Numbered from the stretch's first letter, positions 16,176-24,674 are shown. The stretch is DNA of 42,827 bases from NIOZ-UU13 sp035528395 (GCA_035528395.1 DATKYR010000155.1:1-42827), one strand, 5' to 3'. The notes: generated by a model from the sequence alone, not told the origin. Made by a program: numbers and translations.

Positions 16176-16466
16176 ATGACGGAAAATATAAGATACTTTG
16201 GGCTATGTATGAGTTGCAGGAATGCCTCGTCCTGTACGTTTCCGCGGGACCCTGCCAAGCCGGCCTTTTACTGTGAAGAGTTCGAGATTGAAACCACAGT
16301 TTCTATTATTCCTCCCGAAAAAGAGCAACCGTTAGCAAAAAGCCCTGCTGCCATAGATAAAGACTCAACCAGATTCGTTGGCCTGTGCAGCGATTGTGAG
16401 GGACGCCAAACCTGCACCTTTCCAAAGTCCGAAGGAGGCATCTGGCATTGTGAGGAGTACCAATAG
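16176..16466 (+). CDS. Small protein with two tandem Cys-rich repeats
   Basis: The protein has 96 residues and is the first gene after the sigma-54 promoter. It consists of two homologous units of about 32 residues. Each has the pattern G-L-C-x2-C-x5-C-T-F-P...C-E-E-(F/Y): RYFGLCMSCRNASSC... and RFVGLCSDCEGRQTC.... They are joined by a Pro-rich linker (about 45-62). Four cysteines per unit suggest one Zn or Fe site each. I do not recognise a named family. AAGGA lies upstream of the ATG. Its place at the head of the cluster suggests a regulatory, chaperone or electron-carrier role, but this is inference. Confidence 0.8.
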   Translation: MTENIRYFGLCMSCRNASSCTFPRDPAKPAFYCEEFEIETTVSIIPPEKEQPLAKSPAAIDKDSTRFVGLCSDCEGRQTCTFPKSEGGIWHCEEYQ

Positions 16467-16512
16467 AATGAGATAAGATACTACTACTCCATTTCAGAAA
16501 TAGTACGACTAC

Positions 16513-16601
16513 GAGATTGCCACGCTCGGCTGCGCCTCGCTCGCAATGACGACGAATGCAGCCCTATGTCATTGCGAGGAGCGAAGCAACGAAGCAATCT
16601 C
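16513..16601. repeat. REP-like inverted repeat
   Basis: GAGATTGCCACGCTCGG...CTCGCAATGAC (16513-16550) faces GTCATTGCGAGGAGCG...GAAGCAATCTC (16568-16601). It is the same family as the pair inside 11641-11913. It lies between the first and second genes of the cluster within a 223-base gap. It could form a hairpin in the transcript that affects stability or expression ratios. Confidence 0.65.
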
Positions 16602-16689
16602 GCTCTGGCATAGTAGCGATATTTACGAAACGCTGTACTAAGCTCTCAAATAAAGCCAATATTTATGCAAATGAAGGGGACCCCAATAA

Positions 16690-17526
16690 GTGAATTCGAC
16701 AGACATCCTAAGAATCCTGGAAAAGCATACTGAGGACAAAGGCAGACTTATCGCCATTCTCGAAGAGATTCAAGATGAATATGGCTATCTTCCCGAAAAG
16801 TCGCTTCGAATAGTGAGCGACGAAACAGGCTGCTCTATGGTCGATGTATATGGTGTTGCTACATTCTATCGCTCGTTCAGTTTGACACCTCGAGGTAAGC
16901 ATCTCATCTGTGCATGTCTTGGTACAGCCTGCCACGTTCGAGGTGCACCCCGGATTGTCGAAGAGTTAGAGCGGCAATTGGGAATCAAGGCCGGCCTGAC
17001 GACTGAGGATAAGGAATTTACACTGGAAACAGTGAACTGCTTAGGGGCATGTGCTCTTGGGCCGGTTGTTGTTATCGACGGCCATTACTTCTCGCAAGTC
17101 AGAAAATCGAGAATTAGTCAATTATTAGATGATGCCCGGAATGGATTCGGCAAACTCCAGATAGAAAAGGATGAACGAATCTTCCCCATTAATGTAAGTT
17201 GTCCCCATTGTAATCGTAGTCTGAAAGACGAGACCTTTGCCATTGACGGCCACCCATCAATCCGTGTAACCATATCCTCTGACCACAAGCAAGGTTGGCT
17301 AAGACTTTCCTGTCTGTATGGCAGTTATAATTTTGCTTCGGAGTTTGACGTCTCCACAGGCTCGGTGGTGACTTTTCTTTGTCCGCATTGCGATGTGGAA
17401 TTTCCCAGCACCTTGGATTGCTCGGTATGTGCCGCGCCAATGGTGCCAATGCTTGTAGATGGAGGCGGCATAGCACAGATTTGCTCGCGTTGTGGTTGTA
17501 AGAACCATCTGTTGGATTTAGTTTAA
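16690..17526 (+). CDS. NuoE/HndA-like [2Fe-2S] subunit with extra C-terminal zinc-ribbon-like domain
   Basis: The protein has 278 residues, against roughly 150-170 for usual NuoE. Residues 1-155 are a thioredoxin-fold ferredoxin with the four ligands Cys76, Cys81, Cys117 and Cys121 (CLGTAC and CLGAC). The helical N-terminus includes LEEIQDEYGYLPEKSL. Residues 165-278 add paired cysteines (SCPHC, LCPHC, CSVC, CSRCGC), probably binding Zn or Fe. The start is GTG, preceded by AAGGGGA. NuoE-type subunits pass electrons between an NADH-oxidising NuoF and other Fe-S centres. The NuoF fusion follows 97 bases downstream and is the likely partner. Confidence 0.88.
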   Translation: MNSTDILRILEKHTEDKGRLIAILEEIQDEYGYLPEKSLRIVSDETGCSMVDVYGVATFYRSFSLTPRGKHLICACLGTACHVRGAPRIVEELERQLGIKAGLTTEDKEFTLETVNCLGACALGPVVVIDGHYFSQVRKSRISQLLDDARNGFGKLQIEKDERIFPINVSCPHCNRSLKDETFAIDGHPSIRVTISSDHKQGWLRLSCLYGSYNFASEFDVSTGSVVTFLCPHCDVEFPSTLDCSVCAAPMVPMLVDGGGIAQICSRCGCKNHLLDLV

Positions 17527-17583
17527 CTAAGATAATGCCGGGTGAAACCGGTTGTTTAAAACCCGCTTACGTGGGTAAAAGCT

Positions 17584-17605
17584 CATCACTGCAAAAGTAG
17601 TGATG
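17584..17605 (+). promoter_or_regulatory. Hairpin just before the NuoF-GltD start
   Basis: CATCACT and AGTGATG form a perfect 7-base stem with an 8-base loop. The stem covers the alternative GTG (17600) and ATG (17603) codons. GAGGGG (17611-17616) lies just beyond it, seven bases before GTG 17624, which argues for 17624 as the true start and for some translational coupling or control. Confidence 0.4.
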
Positions 17606-17623
17606 CTTCCGAGGGGCGACAAA

Positions 17624-20600
17624 GTGTTAAGATTATCTTCTATAAATGAGCTAAAGAAATTACAGAAGGCGCTTCTTGATGCCACTGATGAAAGCATTCC
17701 CTGCATAATTATTCCCACAGGTACATGCGGTCAGGCCAGTGGGGCCGGGGACCTTATCCGTGTGGCCAAGCGCGAGATTCTGAAAAAAGGCCTGACCAAA
17801 AAGGTCCATCTCCGTATCACGGGATGCCACGGTTTCTGCCAAATGGAGCCCTCTGTGCTTGTCGAACCCCGCCGGGTTTTTTACCCGAGGGTCGGCCTCA
17901 AGGAGATGGAACGTATTGTCGAGGCCGCAGCAAGAGACGAAGTGCTTACAGATATTCTTTTTGTGGACCCGGAAACCGGCAAGCCGGTGGAGAAGCAGGA
18001 TGATATACCTTTTTTCAATAAACAGGTTCGAAGGCTTCTTGCTTGTAATGAGAAGGTAGATCCTATCCGCATTTATGATTATTTTAAAATCAGTGGATAT
18101 TCGCTGTTAGCAAAAGTTCTTACTAAGGGCAGCCCCGGCTGGGTGGTGGAAGAGGTCAAGCGTTCCGGATTGCGCGGCCGCGGCGGGGGCGGCTTTCCGA
18201 CAGGGTTGAAATGGGAATTGCTGGCAAAACAACCGGGCAGCCGCGGCAAATTCCTTGTGTGCAATGCCGATGAGGGCGACCCCGGTGCTTATATGGATCG
18301 CAGCGTGCTCGAAGGAAATCCCCACAGCATTATCGAGGGAATGATTATTGGTGCTTATGGGACAGGGGCAACAGAAGGTATTGCCTATGTTCGCAATGAA
18401 TACCCAATTGCCATTAAGCATTTGAAAATCGCGCTGAATCAAGCGCGGCAGCTCGGCCTTTTGGGTGAGAATATTCTCGGGATTGGTTTTTCATTTGATA
18501 TCAAGCTGGTCAAGGGGGCCGGGGCGTTTGTGTGTGGTGAGGAGACGGCCCTGATACGCTCTATCGAAGGAAAAATGGGTGAGCCGCGCCAGCGGCCCCC
18601 GTTCCCAATACAGAAAGGTATTGACGGCAAACCAACAGCAATTAACAACGTTGAGACCTGGGCGAACATCCCGCTTATCTTCAAACTCGGAGCCAAAAAA
18701 TTTGCGAATATAGGTACCAAGGGCAATAGCGGTACGAAGATATTCAGCCTGGTTGGCAAAATCAAGAATACAGGCCTTGTCGAAGTGCCGATGGGAATTA
18801 CTATTAAGGAAATTGTCTATGATATCGGCGGCGGCTCGCCGGGCAAGGCCAAGATAAAGGCGGTCCAGACGGGCGGGCCGTCCGGGGGATGTATTCCATC
18901 CGATATGTTTAATTTGCCCGTTGATTATGAGAGCCTGGCCGGTGCGGGCTCGATTATGGGTTCGGGCGGCATGATTGTCATGGATGAAAATACATGTATG
19001 GTTGATGTCGCCAAATACTTCATGAATTTTCTGAAAGATGAATCCTGCGGCAAATGTTTCGCCTGCCGAAAGGGTACACAACGAATGTATGAGATTCTCG
19101 ATGATATCTCAAAAGGCAAGGGGACACCTGGACACTTAGACCTTCTGAAAGAATTAGCGGAAGTGGTGAAGGATACGACGATGTGCGGCCTGGGGCAGAC
19201 GGCATCGAATCCGGTTTTGAGCACCCTTCGTTACTTCCGCGATGAATATCTTCGGCACGTGATTGATAAAAAGTGTAATGCTTTCGTATGTAGAGATTTG
19301 GTAGGTGCGCCCTGCCAGACCGCTTGCCCGCTGGACACCGAGGTTTGGCGTTATGTTGCTTTGATTGAAAAGGGTCAGTACGAAGAGGCCTATAAAATTA
19401 TCAGGGGTTCCAACCCATTCCCATCGGTCTGCGCTCGGGTTTGCGGTCGAAAGTGTGAAAACAGGTGTAATATTGCTACGAGCGGGGGGCAGGCCATCGC
19501 TATCCGGTCAATGAAGCGATTTATTACAGACCGTATTGATCCATCGGTTTATAAACCTGTGAGAACCGCACGACGGGACAAGAAGACTCACAGGATAGCG
19601 GTTGTAGGTGCAGGTCCTGCGGGCCTTTCGGCCGCTCATTATCTTTCTCTTCTTGGCTACAAAGTGACGATTGTCGATGCAGGGGAAGAGCCGGGTGGGA
19701 TGCTTATTAGTTGTATACCGGCTTATCGTCTCCCCCTGGATGTGACACGCAAGGAAATAAAAACGCTCCTTGATGAAAATATCACCCTCAGGTGCGGAAC
19801 CGCCCTCGGGCGGGACATAACTATCGACGAATTGTTCAGGGACGGCTTCGAGGCTGTTTTCCTGGCGATAGGGGCGGACAAAAGCTGGAGATTGGGGCTC
19901 GAAGGGGAAGATACTATAGGGATATACCCCTCGATGCAGTTCCTCAAGGCCTTTAATCTGAACGGCGAGGAAATGGCAAAGGGGCACGTGGGTATCGTTG
20001 GCGGCGGTAATTCCGCCGTGGACGCTGCAAGAGTGGCTATTCGCCAGAAAAAAGTCAAAAGTGTAACGCTGCTCTACCGCCGGACCACCCAGGAGATGCC
20101 CGCTTATGCCGAAGAGGTCGAAGCGGCCCTGGAAGAGGGTATAAGGCTCGAAACGCTGGTCTCGCCTACAAGTATACGTTACATAAGGGCTGCTGAAGCG
20201 GAGGGGGTGAGAGTAGAAACTTTTGTCGAGCCGGTAAAGATAGATGCGAGAAATGGACGCCTGGCCGATATCCAGTGCATAAGAAACAAACTCGGTGATA
20301 TCGATTCGAGCGGCCGACGCAAACCTGTTCCCATACCCGGTACTGAGTTTACTATTGCCATGGATACATTGATAGTAGCTATCGGCGAACGCCCTGACAG
20401 TGATTGTCTTGCTTCTATGGGCCTGGAGCTTGATAAAGGCGGCAGGTTGCGGGTTGATGCGAAAACTCTTCAAACCAATCGTAAAGGCGTGTTCGCGGGG
20501 GGCGACCTGGTGACGGGTCCGAACACCGTTGTTAACGCCATTGCAGCGGGAAGAAGGGCGGCGGGAGTTATAGACCGCTATATTCATGGCGAAGAGCTTG

Positions 20601-20866
20601 CTGAGCCGCCTAAGGTAAAGCTGCCTTCGGTCTTCATAGAGCCCGCTGTGGTCGGCGATGAAGAGCTTGAAGATGCGGAAAGAGTAGAACCCGCTACACT
20701 CAACGCCAGATCGAGAAAGAAGAGCTTTGCAGAGGTGGAGATGGCGTTGTCTGTTGAACAAGCGGTACGCGAAGCCCGCAGGTGTCTGAGGTGCGATTTG
20801 GAATTTACACAGCGAACGGAAAATGAAGAGGCCGATTGCGTGGCAGTGGAGGAAAAGTCGGCATGA
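17624..20866 (+). CDS. NuoF-GltD fusion (NAD(P)H-binding flavoprotein plus NfnB/GltD-like domain), copy 1
   Basis: The protein has 1080 residues. Residues 1-90 are an HndB-type thioredoxin-like domain (GTCGQASGAG, GCHGFC). About 180-420 is the NuoF FMN/NADH domain (GRGGGGFPTG at about 184, CNADEGDPGAYMDRS at about 212) and an SLBB region. ESCGKCFACRKG at about 472 binds the N3-type [4Fe-4S]. Residues 550-650 are the GltD/NfnB N-terminal Fe-S domain (CQTACPLD, CARVCGRKCENRC). FAD binding is at GAGPAG (about 660) and NADPH binding at GGGNSAVDAA (about 793), ending at RRCLRCDLEF. It carries two flavin and two potential nicotinamide sites. The stop overlaps the next ATG. Confidence 0.9.
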   Translation: MLRLSSINELKKLQKALLDATDESIPCIIIPTGTCGQASGAGDLIRVAKREILKKGLTKKVHLRITGCHGFCQMEPSVLVEPRRVFYPRVGLKEMERIVEAAARDEVLTDILFVDPETGKPVEKQDDIPFFNKQVRRLLACNEKVDPIRIYDYFKISGYSLLAKVLTKGSPGWVVEEVKRSGLRGRGGGGFPTGLKWELLAKQPGSRGKFLVCNADEGDPGAYMDRSVLEGNPHSIIEGMIIGAYGTGATEGIAYVRNEYPIAIKHLKIALNQARQLGLLGENILGIGFSFDIKLVKGAGAFVCGEETALIRSIEGKMGEPRQRPPFPIQKGIDGKPTAINNVETWANIPLIFKLGAKKFANIGTKGNSGTKIFSLVGKIKNTGLVEVPMGITIKEIVYDIGGGSPGKAKIKAVQTGGPSGGCIPSDMFNLPVDYESLAGAGSIMGSGGMIVMDENTCMVDVAKYFMNFLKDESCGKCFACRKGTQRMYEILDDISKGKGTPGHLDLLKELAEVVKDTTMCGLGQTASNPVLSTLRYFRDEYLRHVIDKKCNAFVCRDLVGAPCQTACPLDTEVWRYVALIEKGQYEEAYKIIRGSNPFPSVCARVCGRKCENRCNIATSGGQAIAIRSMKRFITDRIDPSVYKPVRTARRDKKTHRIAVVGAGPAGLSAAHYLSLLGYKVTIVDAGEEPGGMLISCIPAYRLPLDVTRKEIKTLLDENITLRCGTALGRDITIDELFRDGFEAVFLAIGADKSWRLGLEGEDTIGIYPSMQFLKAFNLNGEEMAKGHVGIVGGGNSAVDAARVAIRQKKVKSVTLLYRRTTQEMPAYAEEVEAALEEGIRLETLVSPTSIRYIRAAEAEGVRVETFVEPVKIDARNGRLADIQCIRNKLGDIDSSGRRKPVPIPGTEFTIAMDTLIVAIGERPDSDCLASMGLELDKGGRLRVDAKTLQTNRKGVFAGGDLVTGPNTVVNAIAAGRRAAGVIDRYIHGEELAEPPKVKLPSVFIEPAVVGDEELEDAERVEPATLNARSRKKSFAEVEMALSVEQAVREARRCLRCDLEFTQRTENEEADCVAVEEKSA

Positions 20867-21540
20867 TTACATTGAAAATAAACGGTTTGAATGTATCGGT
20901 CGAGAAAGGCAGCACCCTGTTAGAGGCCGCGAGATTCATAGGCTTCCCTGTCCCGACTCTGTGTCATATGGACGGGTTGTCACCCTATGGTGCCTGCCGT
21001 CTGTGCGTGGTGGAGATAGGAGAAGGACCGAGGGCAAAACTGGTTTCCTCGTGCACCTACCCGGCCGAAGAAGGTCTTACCGTGCGGACAGCATCGGAAC
21101 GGGTGCTAAGGGCGCGCAAAATGATATTAGAGCTGCTCCTCGCTTCCTGTCCCCAGTCCAAGATAATCCAGGACCTTGCTTCTGCACACGGCATACGCCG
21201 GCAGCGTTTTAAGCAGGAGCACGATGATTGTATTATGTGCGGCCTGTGTGTGCGAATGTGTGAGGAGCAGATGATGGCCAGGGCCATCGGTTTTAGAGGC
21301 CGGGGCGAGAAAAGAAGTATCGGCACGCCGTTCGATATCAAGTCGGATGTCTGCCGGCTGTGCGGCGGCTGTATGTATGTTTGCCCGGCCTGCCAGCTCC
21401 GCTGCACTTATACCGAGCCGGAAAAAGCAATCTGTGGAGGCTGTGCAAATCTAAGCCCTCCCTGCGTGGATAAAGAACAGTTTAACGATATGATGTGCTA
21501 CATGAGCCCGTGCGTAGCCTGCGAGATAAAGAAAGACTAA
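20863..21540 (+). CDS. HoxU/NuoG-N-like ferredoxin subunit
   Basis: The protein has 225 residues; the ATG overlaps the upstream stop (ATGA) and follows GGAGG. Residues 1-75 are a plant-type [2Fe-2S] domain (PTLCH, YGACRLCVVE, a fourth Cys in SSCTYP). The usual His/Cys-rich N5 segment of NuoG is reduced to one Cys (LLLASCPQS). Two four-Cys motifs follow: CIMCGLCVRMC and CRLCGGCMYVCPAC. The C-terminal 45 residues have further cysteines (ICGGCANLSPPC, CYMSPCVACE), possibly an additional cluster. It would link NuoF-GltD to an acceptor, probably the FMN protein encoded next or free ferredoxin. Confidence 0.88.
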   Translation: MITLKINGLNVSVEKGSTLLEAARFIGFPVPTLCHMDGLSPYGACRLCVVEIGEGPRAKLVSSCTYPAEEGLTVRTASERVLRARKMILELLLASCPQSKIIQDLASAHGIRRQRFKQEHDDCIMCGLCVRMCEEQMMARAIGFRGRGEKRSIGTPFDIKSDVCRLCGGCMYVCPACQLRCTYTEPEKAICGGCANLSPPCVDKEQFNDMMCYMSPCVACEIKKD

Positions 21541-21563
21541 CAAAAGTAAAGGAGCCAGATAAA

Positions 21564-23153
21564 ATGTCACTTACGTTTTCAAAGATAAATGCTTCGGCAG
21601 CAACTCTAACAAAGAACAGGACAGAAGGTTCCGTCGTTCCGGCCTCTGGTATGTGTGTTACGTGTGTGGACGGCTGTATCGGCATGTGCGAGATAGGCAA
21701 GAGCGCTTACCGTGGTCACGAAGTGATTTATCCGCAGCCGTTCGGCATGGTAACCACGGCCGCGGAGAAGACCTACCCGGTGGACTATTCGCACTTCAAC
21801 ATTATGGGTACGGCTGTCGGCGCCTATGGCATAGAGGCCGACAGTGACAAGGCCATCTTCCCGGCCGTCAGTCTGGAGGTTACTTTCGGTCATGATAACG
21901 GCATAAAGTACCGCTATCCGTGGCACATCGCAGGAATCGGCTCGACAAACATTGCCAAGAACAACTGGGAAGGTCTGGCTATCGGTTCGGCCCTGGCGGG
22001 GACCGGCCTTACCATCGGTGAGAACGTAGTTGGAATGGACCCTGAATCTGTCATCAAGAACGGCCGGGTGGTCGATACGGACGACCTTAAACGACGCGTG
22101 AAGCTCTACCAGGACCATCAGAGAGACGGCTACGGCGCTATCATCGTGCAGGCAAACGTTGAGGACACACGGTTGGGCGTGCAGGAATATGCCATCGAGA
22201 AGCTCGGCGTAGAATGCGTGGAGCTCAAGTGGGGCCAGGGTGCAAAGGACATCGGCGGGGAAGTGAAAATCACGGACCTCAAAAAGGCACAGCTTTTGTA
22301 TGAACGCGGTTACGTGGTCCTGCCGAACCCGACCGATCCGACCGTTATCAGGGCCTTTGAAAATGGCGCGTTCAAGGAGTTCGAGAGGCACTCGAGGGTG
22401 GGGATGGTAACCGAGGAATCGTTTGCCGCTCGGGTTGAGGAGCTGCGAAGCGCCGGAGCCAAATACGTCTTTCTCAAGACGGGTGCTTATCGTCCGGCCG
22501 ACCTGGCGCGGGCTGTATTGTTTGCCAGCCGGTACAAGATCGACCTTCTCACTGTCGATGGTGCAGGCGGCGGCACCGGTATGAGCCCCTGGCGGATGAT
22601 GAATGAGTGGGGCATCCCTCCGGTGCACCTGCACTCGCTTCTGTATGAATACGCGAAACACATTGCCGACAAGGGCGAGCATCTGCCCGCGATTGCCCTG
22701 GCCGGAGGATTTGCTTTCGAAGACCAAATCTTTAAAGGTCTTGCCCTTGGCGCGCCGTATGTGAAGCTTATTGGCATGGCCCGTGGCCCGATAGCCGCGG
22801 CGATGGTTGGTAAAACAATCGGACGGACGATTAATGAGAACCAGATCCCGGTGTACATCGAGCGTTTCGGCAGTTCGAAAGACGAAATATTTGTGACCGC
22901 CAGCGCGCTCCGGGAGGAATTGGGTAACGGCCAATTCGAAGAGCTGCCGACCGGAGCCCTGGGGCTTTATACCTACTACGAGCGCCTCGCTCAGGGCCTA
23001 CGGCAGCTAATGGCCGGAAGCCGAAAGTTCACTCTCGAATATATCTCCAGGGACGACATCGCGGCCCTGACGCATGAAGCAGAAGAAATCAGCGGTATCC
23101 AGTTCGTTATGGACGTCGATAAGGGAAAGGTTGAAAGAATCCTTGACAGTTAA
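21564..23153 (+). CDS. FMN-binding glutamate synthase-domain protein with N-terminal four-Cys motif
   Basis: The protein has 529 residues; ATG 21564 follows AAAGGAG. Residues 90-500 match the central FMN domain of glutamate synthase (GAGGGTGMSP at about 332, then PPVHLHSLLYEYA and ALAGGFAFEDQIFKGLALGA). The N-terminus has Cys31, Cys34, Cys38 and Cys42 in a CxxCx3Cx3C pattern, a likely Fe-S site. The glutaminase (amidotransferase) domain and the C-terminal GXGXG domain of full GltB are absent. No separate genes for them are in the window. It could be a glutamate synthase-like reductase fed by the GltD part of the neighbouring fusion, or an FMN enzyme with another substrate. It ends block 1 of the cluster. 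Confidence 0.85.
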   Translation: MSLTFSKINASAATLTKNRTEGSVVPASGMCVTCVDGCIGMCEIGKSAYRGHEVIYPQPFGMVTTAAEKTYPVDYSHFNIMGTAVGAYGIEADSDKAIFPAVSLEVTFGHDNGIKYRYPWHIAGIGSTNIAKNNWEGLAIGSALAGTGLTIGENVVGMDPESVIKNGRVVDTDDLKRRVKLYQDHQRDGYGAIIVQANVEDTRLGVQEYAIEKLGVECVELKWGQGAKDIGGEVKITDLKKAQLLYERGYVVLPNPTDPTVIRAFENGAFKEFERHSRVGMVTEESFAARVEELRSAGAKYVFLKTGAYRPADLARAVLFASRYKIDLLTVDGAGGGTGMSPWRMMNEWGIPPVHLHSLLYEYAKHIADKGEHLPAIALAGGFAFEDQIFKGLALGAPYVKLIGMARGPIAAAMVGKTIGRTINENQIPVYIERFGSSKDEIFVTASALREELGNGQFEELPTGALGLYTYYERLAQGLRQLMAGSRKFTLEYISRDDIAALTHEAEEISGIQFVMDVDKGKVERILDS

Positions 23154-23966
23154 AATTACTTAGACTTGCGCCGTGCTACTCCACCTGCTATTACAACTGC
23201 GTGAAACTTAGGCCGGCCTTTGAATCCTATCGTGAACACTCTCATGCTTCGAACTGGGTTTTCATCCTGACTGCAATTTTCGGTTTGTCCGCCACCAGCT
23301 CCTGAGTTTCACGTGGAGTGGATCAGCCAATAATTGGGGGTGCTCATCCTTTTGGGAGCAAATCACGAAAGATAGAGCAGTGGCGGACAAAACTACAGCG
23401 AAAACTAAGCCCTCGGAAAGATAAAATGTAAGCTCCATGTGAATAATGGCTTAGAAGACCAAGGCTAACTGACATCGTTTTTTTTTCAATAATGATAAAA
23501 TTTTCTCTTGCTTTCTTTCTCAATAACAAGAAAATGATAAAAAACTATGTATTACCCATAGATTAGGTCGATGTTATAGAATAAAGTTGATTTTGGATAT
23601 TTCACTGAAGCCCTGAGCTTAGAGTATTTATGAACCGGCCAAGGAGGCTAATAATTAAGGACTCGCCTACAACAACCGCAGAGAAGTTGTCAGTTCCTAT
23701 TCTGCCCCAAGTTTTTCAGATACTCCCAAAATCTAAAAAGGGTTTGTATCGTCGTTCAGAAGAAGCGGATCATTCACTTGGCGAAAAATGCAGAGAAAAA
23801 CCAGCGAAGACGGTAAGACATGAAAGGCATGTTATCGTCAAGTTCTCAATCCCGATCTTACTGTTTTTGGGATATCTGTCTTAACCTTAACCGACTATAA
23901 ACCTTACGAACTGGGTCAAATGGCTTAGAGACACTGTTACCTGTCGCAGGAGAAAGAAGCTAAGAG
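23154..23966. other. 813-base gap inside the cluster, with an imperfect inverted repeat
   Basis: No convincing gene lies here; an 84-codon frame at 23630-23884 lacks a ribosome binding site and recognisable features. TTTGTCCGCCAC (23284-23295) is perfectly inverted at 23380-23391. Partial similarity extends outward, and CGTGAAACT near 23201 is inverted near 23305. The region may be a decayed small element. No second sigma-54 promoter was found by eye. A weak TTACCC-17-TATAGA pair near 23546-23574 could serve as a promoter for block 2. Confidence 0.4.
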
Positions 23967-24539
23967 ATGACGGAACCTAAGCTGACTATTACATCGCAGT
24001 CGCAATTAGCCGAAGCTGTTTTCAGCGAAAGTGGCCAGAATGTAAACCTTTGTTATCAATGTCGGAAGTGTGCGGCCGGCTGTCCAATAGCGTATGCGAT
24101 GGACTATAAGCCTGCGCAACTGGTACATGCCATCCGGCTCGGTATGGATGATCTCGTGTTCAAGAGCAAGACGATGTGGCTGTGCGCATCATGTGAGACG
24201 TGCACAACAAGGTGTCCGCAAGAGGTCGATGTTGCGAAGGTGATGGATGCCGTGAAAATTATAGCTTTCAGACGAGGAATAAAGCCAACTATACCACAAA
24301 TAGCATCTTTTTACAAAGCTGCGCTTTCCAATATCAAAAAGTGCGGGCGAATGTACGAAATGGGGATGATCATGGGTCTTAAAATGAGGACTTTCGAGCT
24401 CTTCAAAGATGCAGGACTGGGTATGAAAATGTTCAGAAAAGGTAAACTCAAGATGATCCCCAGTCTTACCGGTGCGTTGAGGACGCGGAAGATCTTTAAT
24501 CGTGTAAAAAGCATCGAGAATAGGAATCGGAAATCATAA
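23967..24539 (+). CDS. hdrC: Heterodisulfide reductase subunit C-like protein
   Basis: The protein has 190 residues. Two complete [4Fe-4S] motifs are seen: Cys29, 32, 35, 39 (CYQCRKCAAGCP) and Cys73, 76, 79, 83 (CASCETCTTRCP). The C-terminal helical part is rich in Met, Lys and Arg, normal for HdrC. HdrC relays electrons from HdrA to the catalytic HdrB. AGGAG precedes the ATG. HdrB follows after a repeat-rich 135-base spacer. In bacteria without coenzymes M and B, the disulfide substrate of HdrBC is unknown. Confidence 0.93.
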   Translation: MTEPKLTITSQSQLAEAVFSESGQNVNLCYQCRKCAAGCPIAYAMDYKPAQLVHAIRLGMDDLVFKSKTMWLCASCETCTTRCPQEVDVAKVMDAVKIIAFRRGIKPTIPQIASFYKAALSNIKKCGRMYEMGMIMGLKMRTFELFKDAGLGMKMFRKGKLKMIPSLTGALRTRKIFNRVKSIENRNRKS

Positions 24540-24569
24540 CGTGAAGCGGGTTTATAGTAATAGTCTTAA

Positions 24570-24655
24570 GATGAAGTCAGAAATCAGAAGTCAGAAATCA
24601 GAAGTCGGAAGCCAGAGTCTGTCCTCCGTCCTCTGTTCTCTGTCCTCTGTTTCCT
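24570..24655. repeat. Short tandem repeats (AAGTCAGAAATCAG and TGTCCTCTGT types)
   Basis: Units such as GTCAGAAATCAGAA occur two to three times, then degenerate. They are followed by about four pyrimidine-rich units related to TCTGTCCTCTG. They lie between hdrC and hdrB, ending just before the Shine-Dalgarno site of hdrB. This is a simple-sequence expansion, not a CRISPR array, since the units abut without spacers. Confidence 0.7.
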
Positions 24656-24674
24656 GCAGGGAGGTCAGCATTCG

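Noticed and set aside
16600..16640. Second sigma-54 promoter (TGGCATAG...)
   Set aside because: There is no GC dinucleotide at the required distance from the GG.
19508..20761. 417-codon open frame on the minus strand
   Set aside because: It lies fully antisense to the GltD part of the NuoF-GltD fusion. It has no recognisable domain and is explained by codon bias of the sense gene.
21606..22934. 442-codon open frame on the minus strand
   Set aside because: It is antisense to the FMN glutamate-synthase-domain gene, with no motifs. The sense frame has clear family signatures.
23630..23884. 84-codon open frame in the gap before hdrC
   Set aside because: There is no ribosome binding site and no recognisable domain, and it lies in a region with decayed inverted repeats.
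24570..24655. CRISPR array
   Set aside because: Repeat units are short, adjoining and degenerate, without unique spacers or cas genes.
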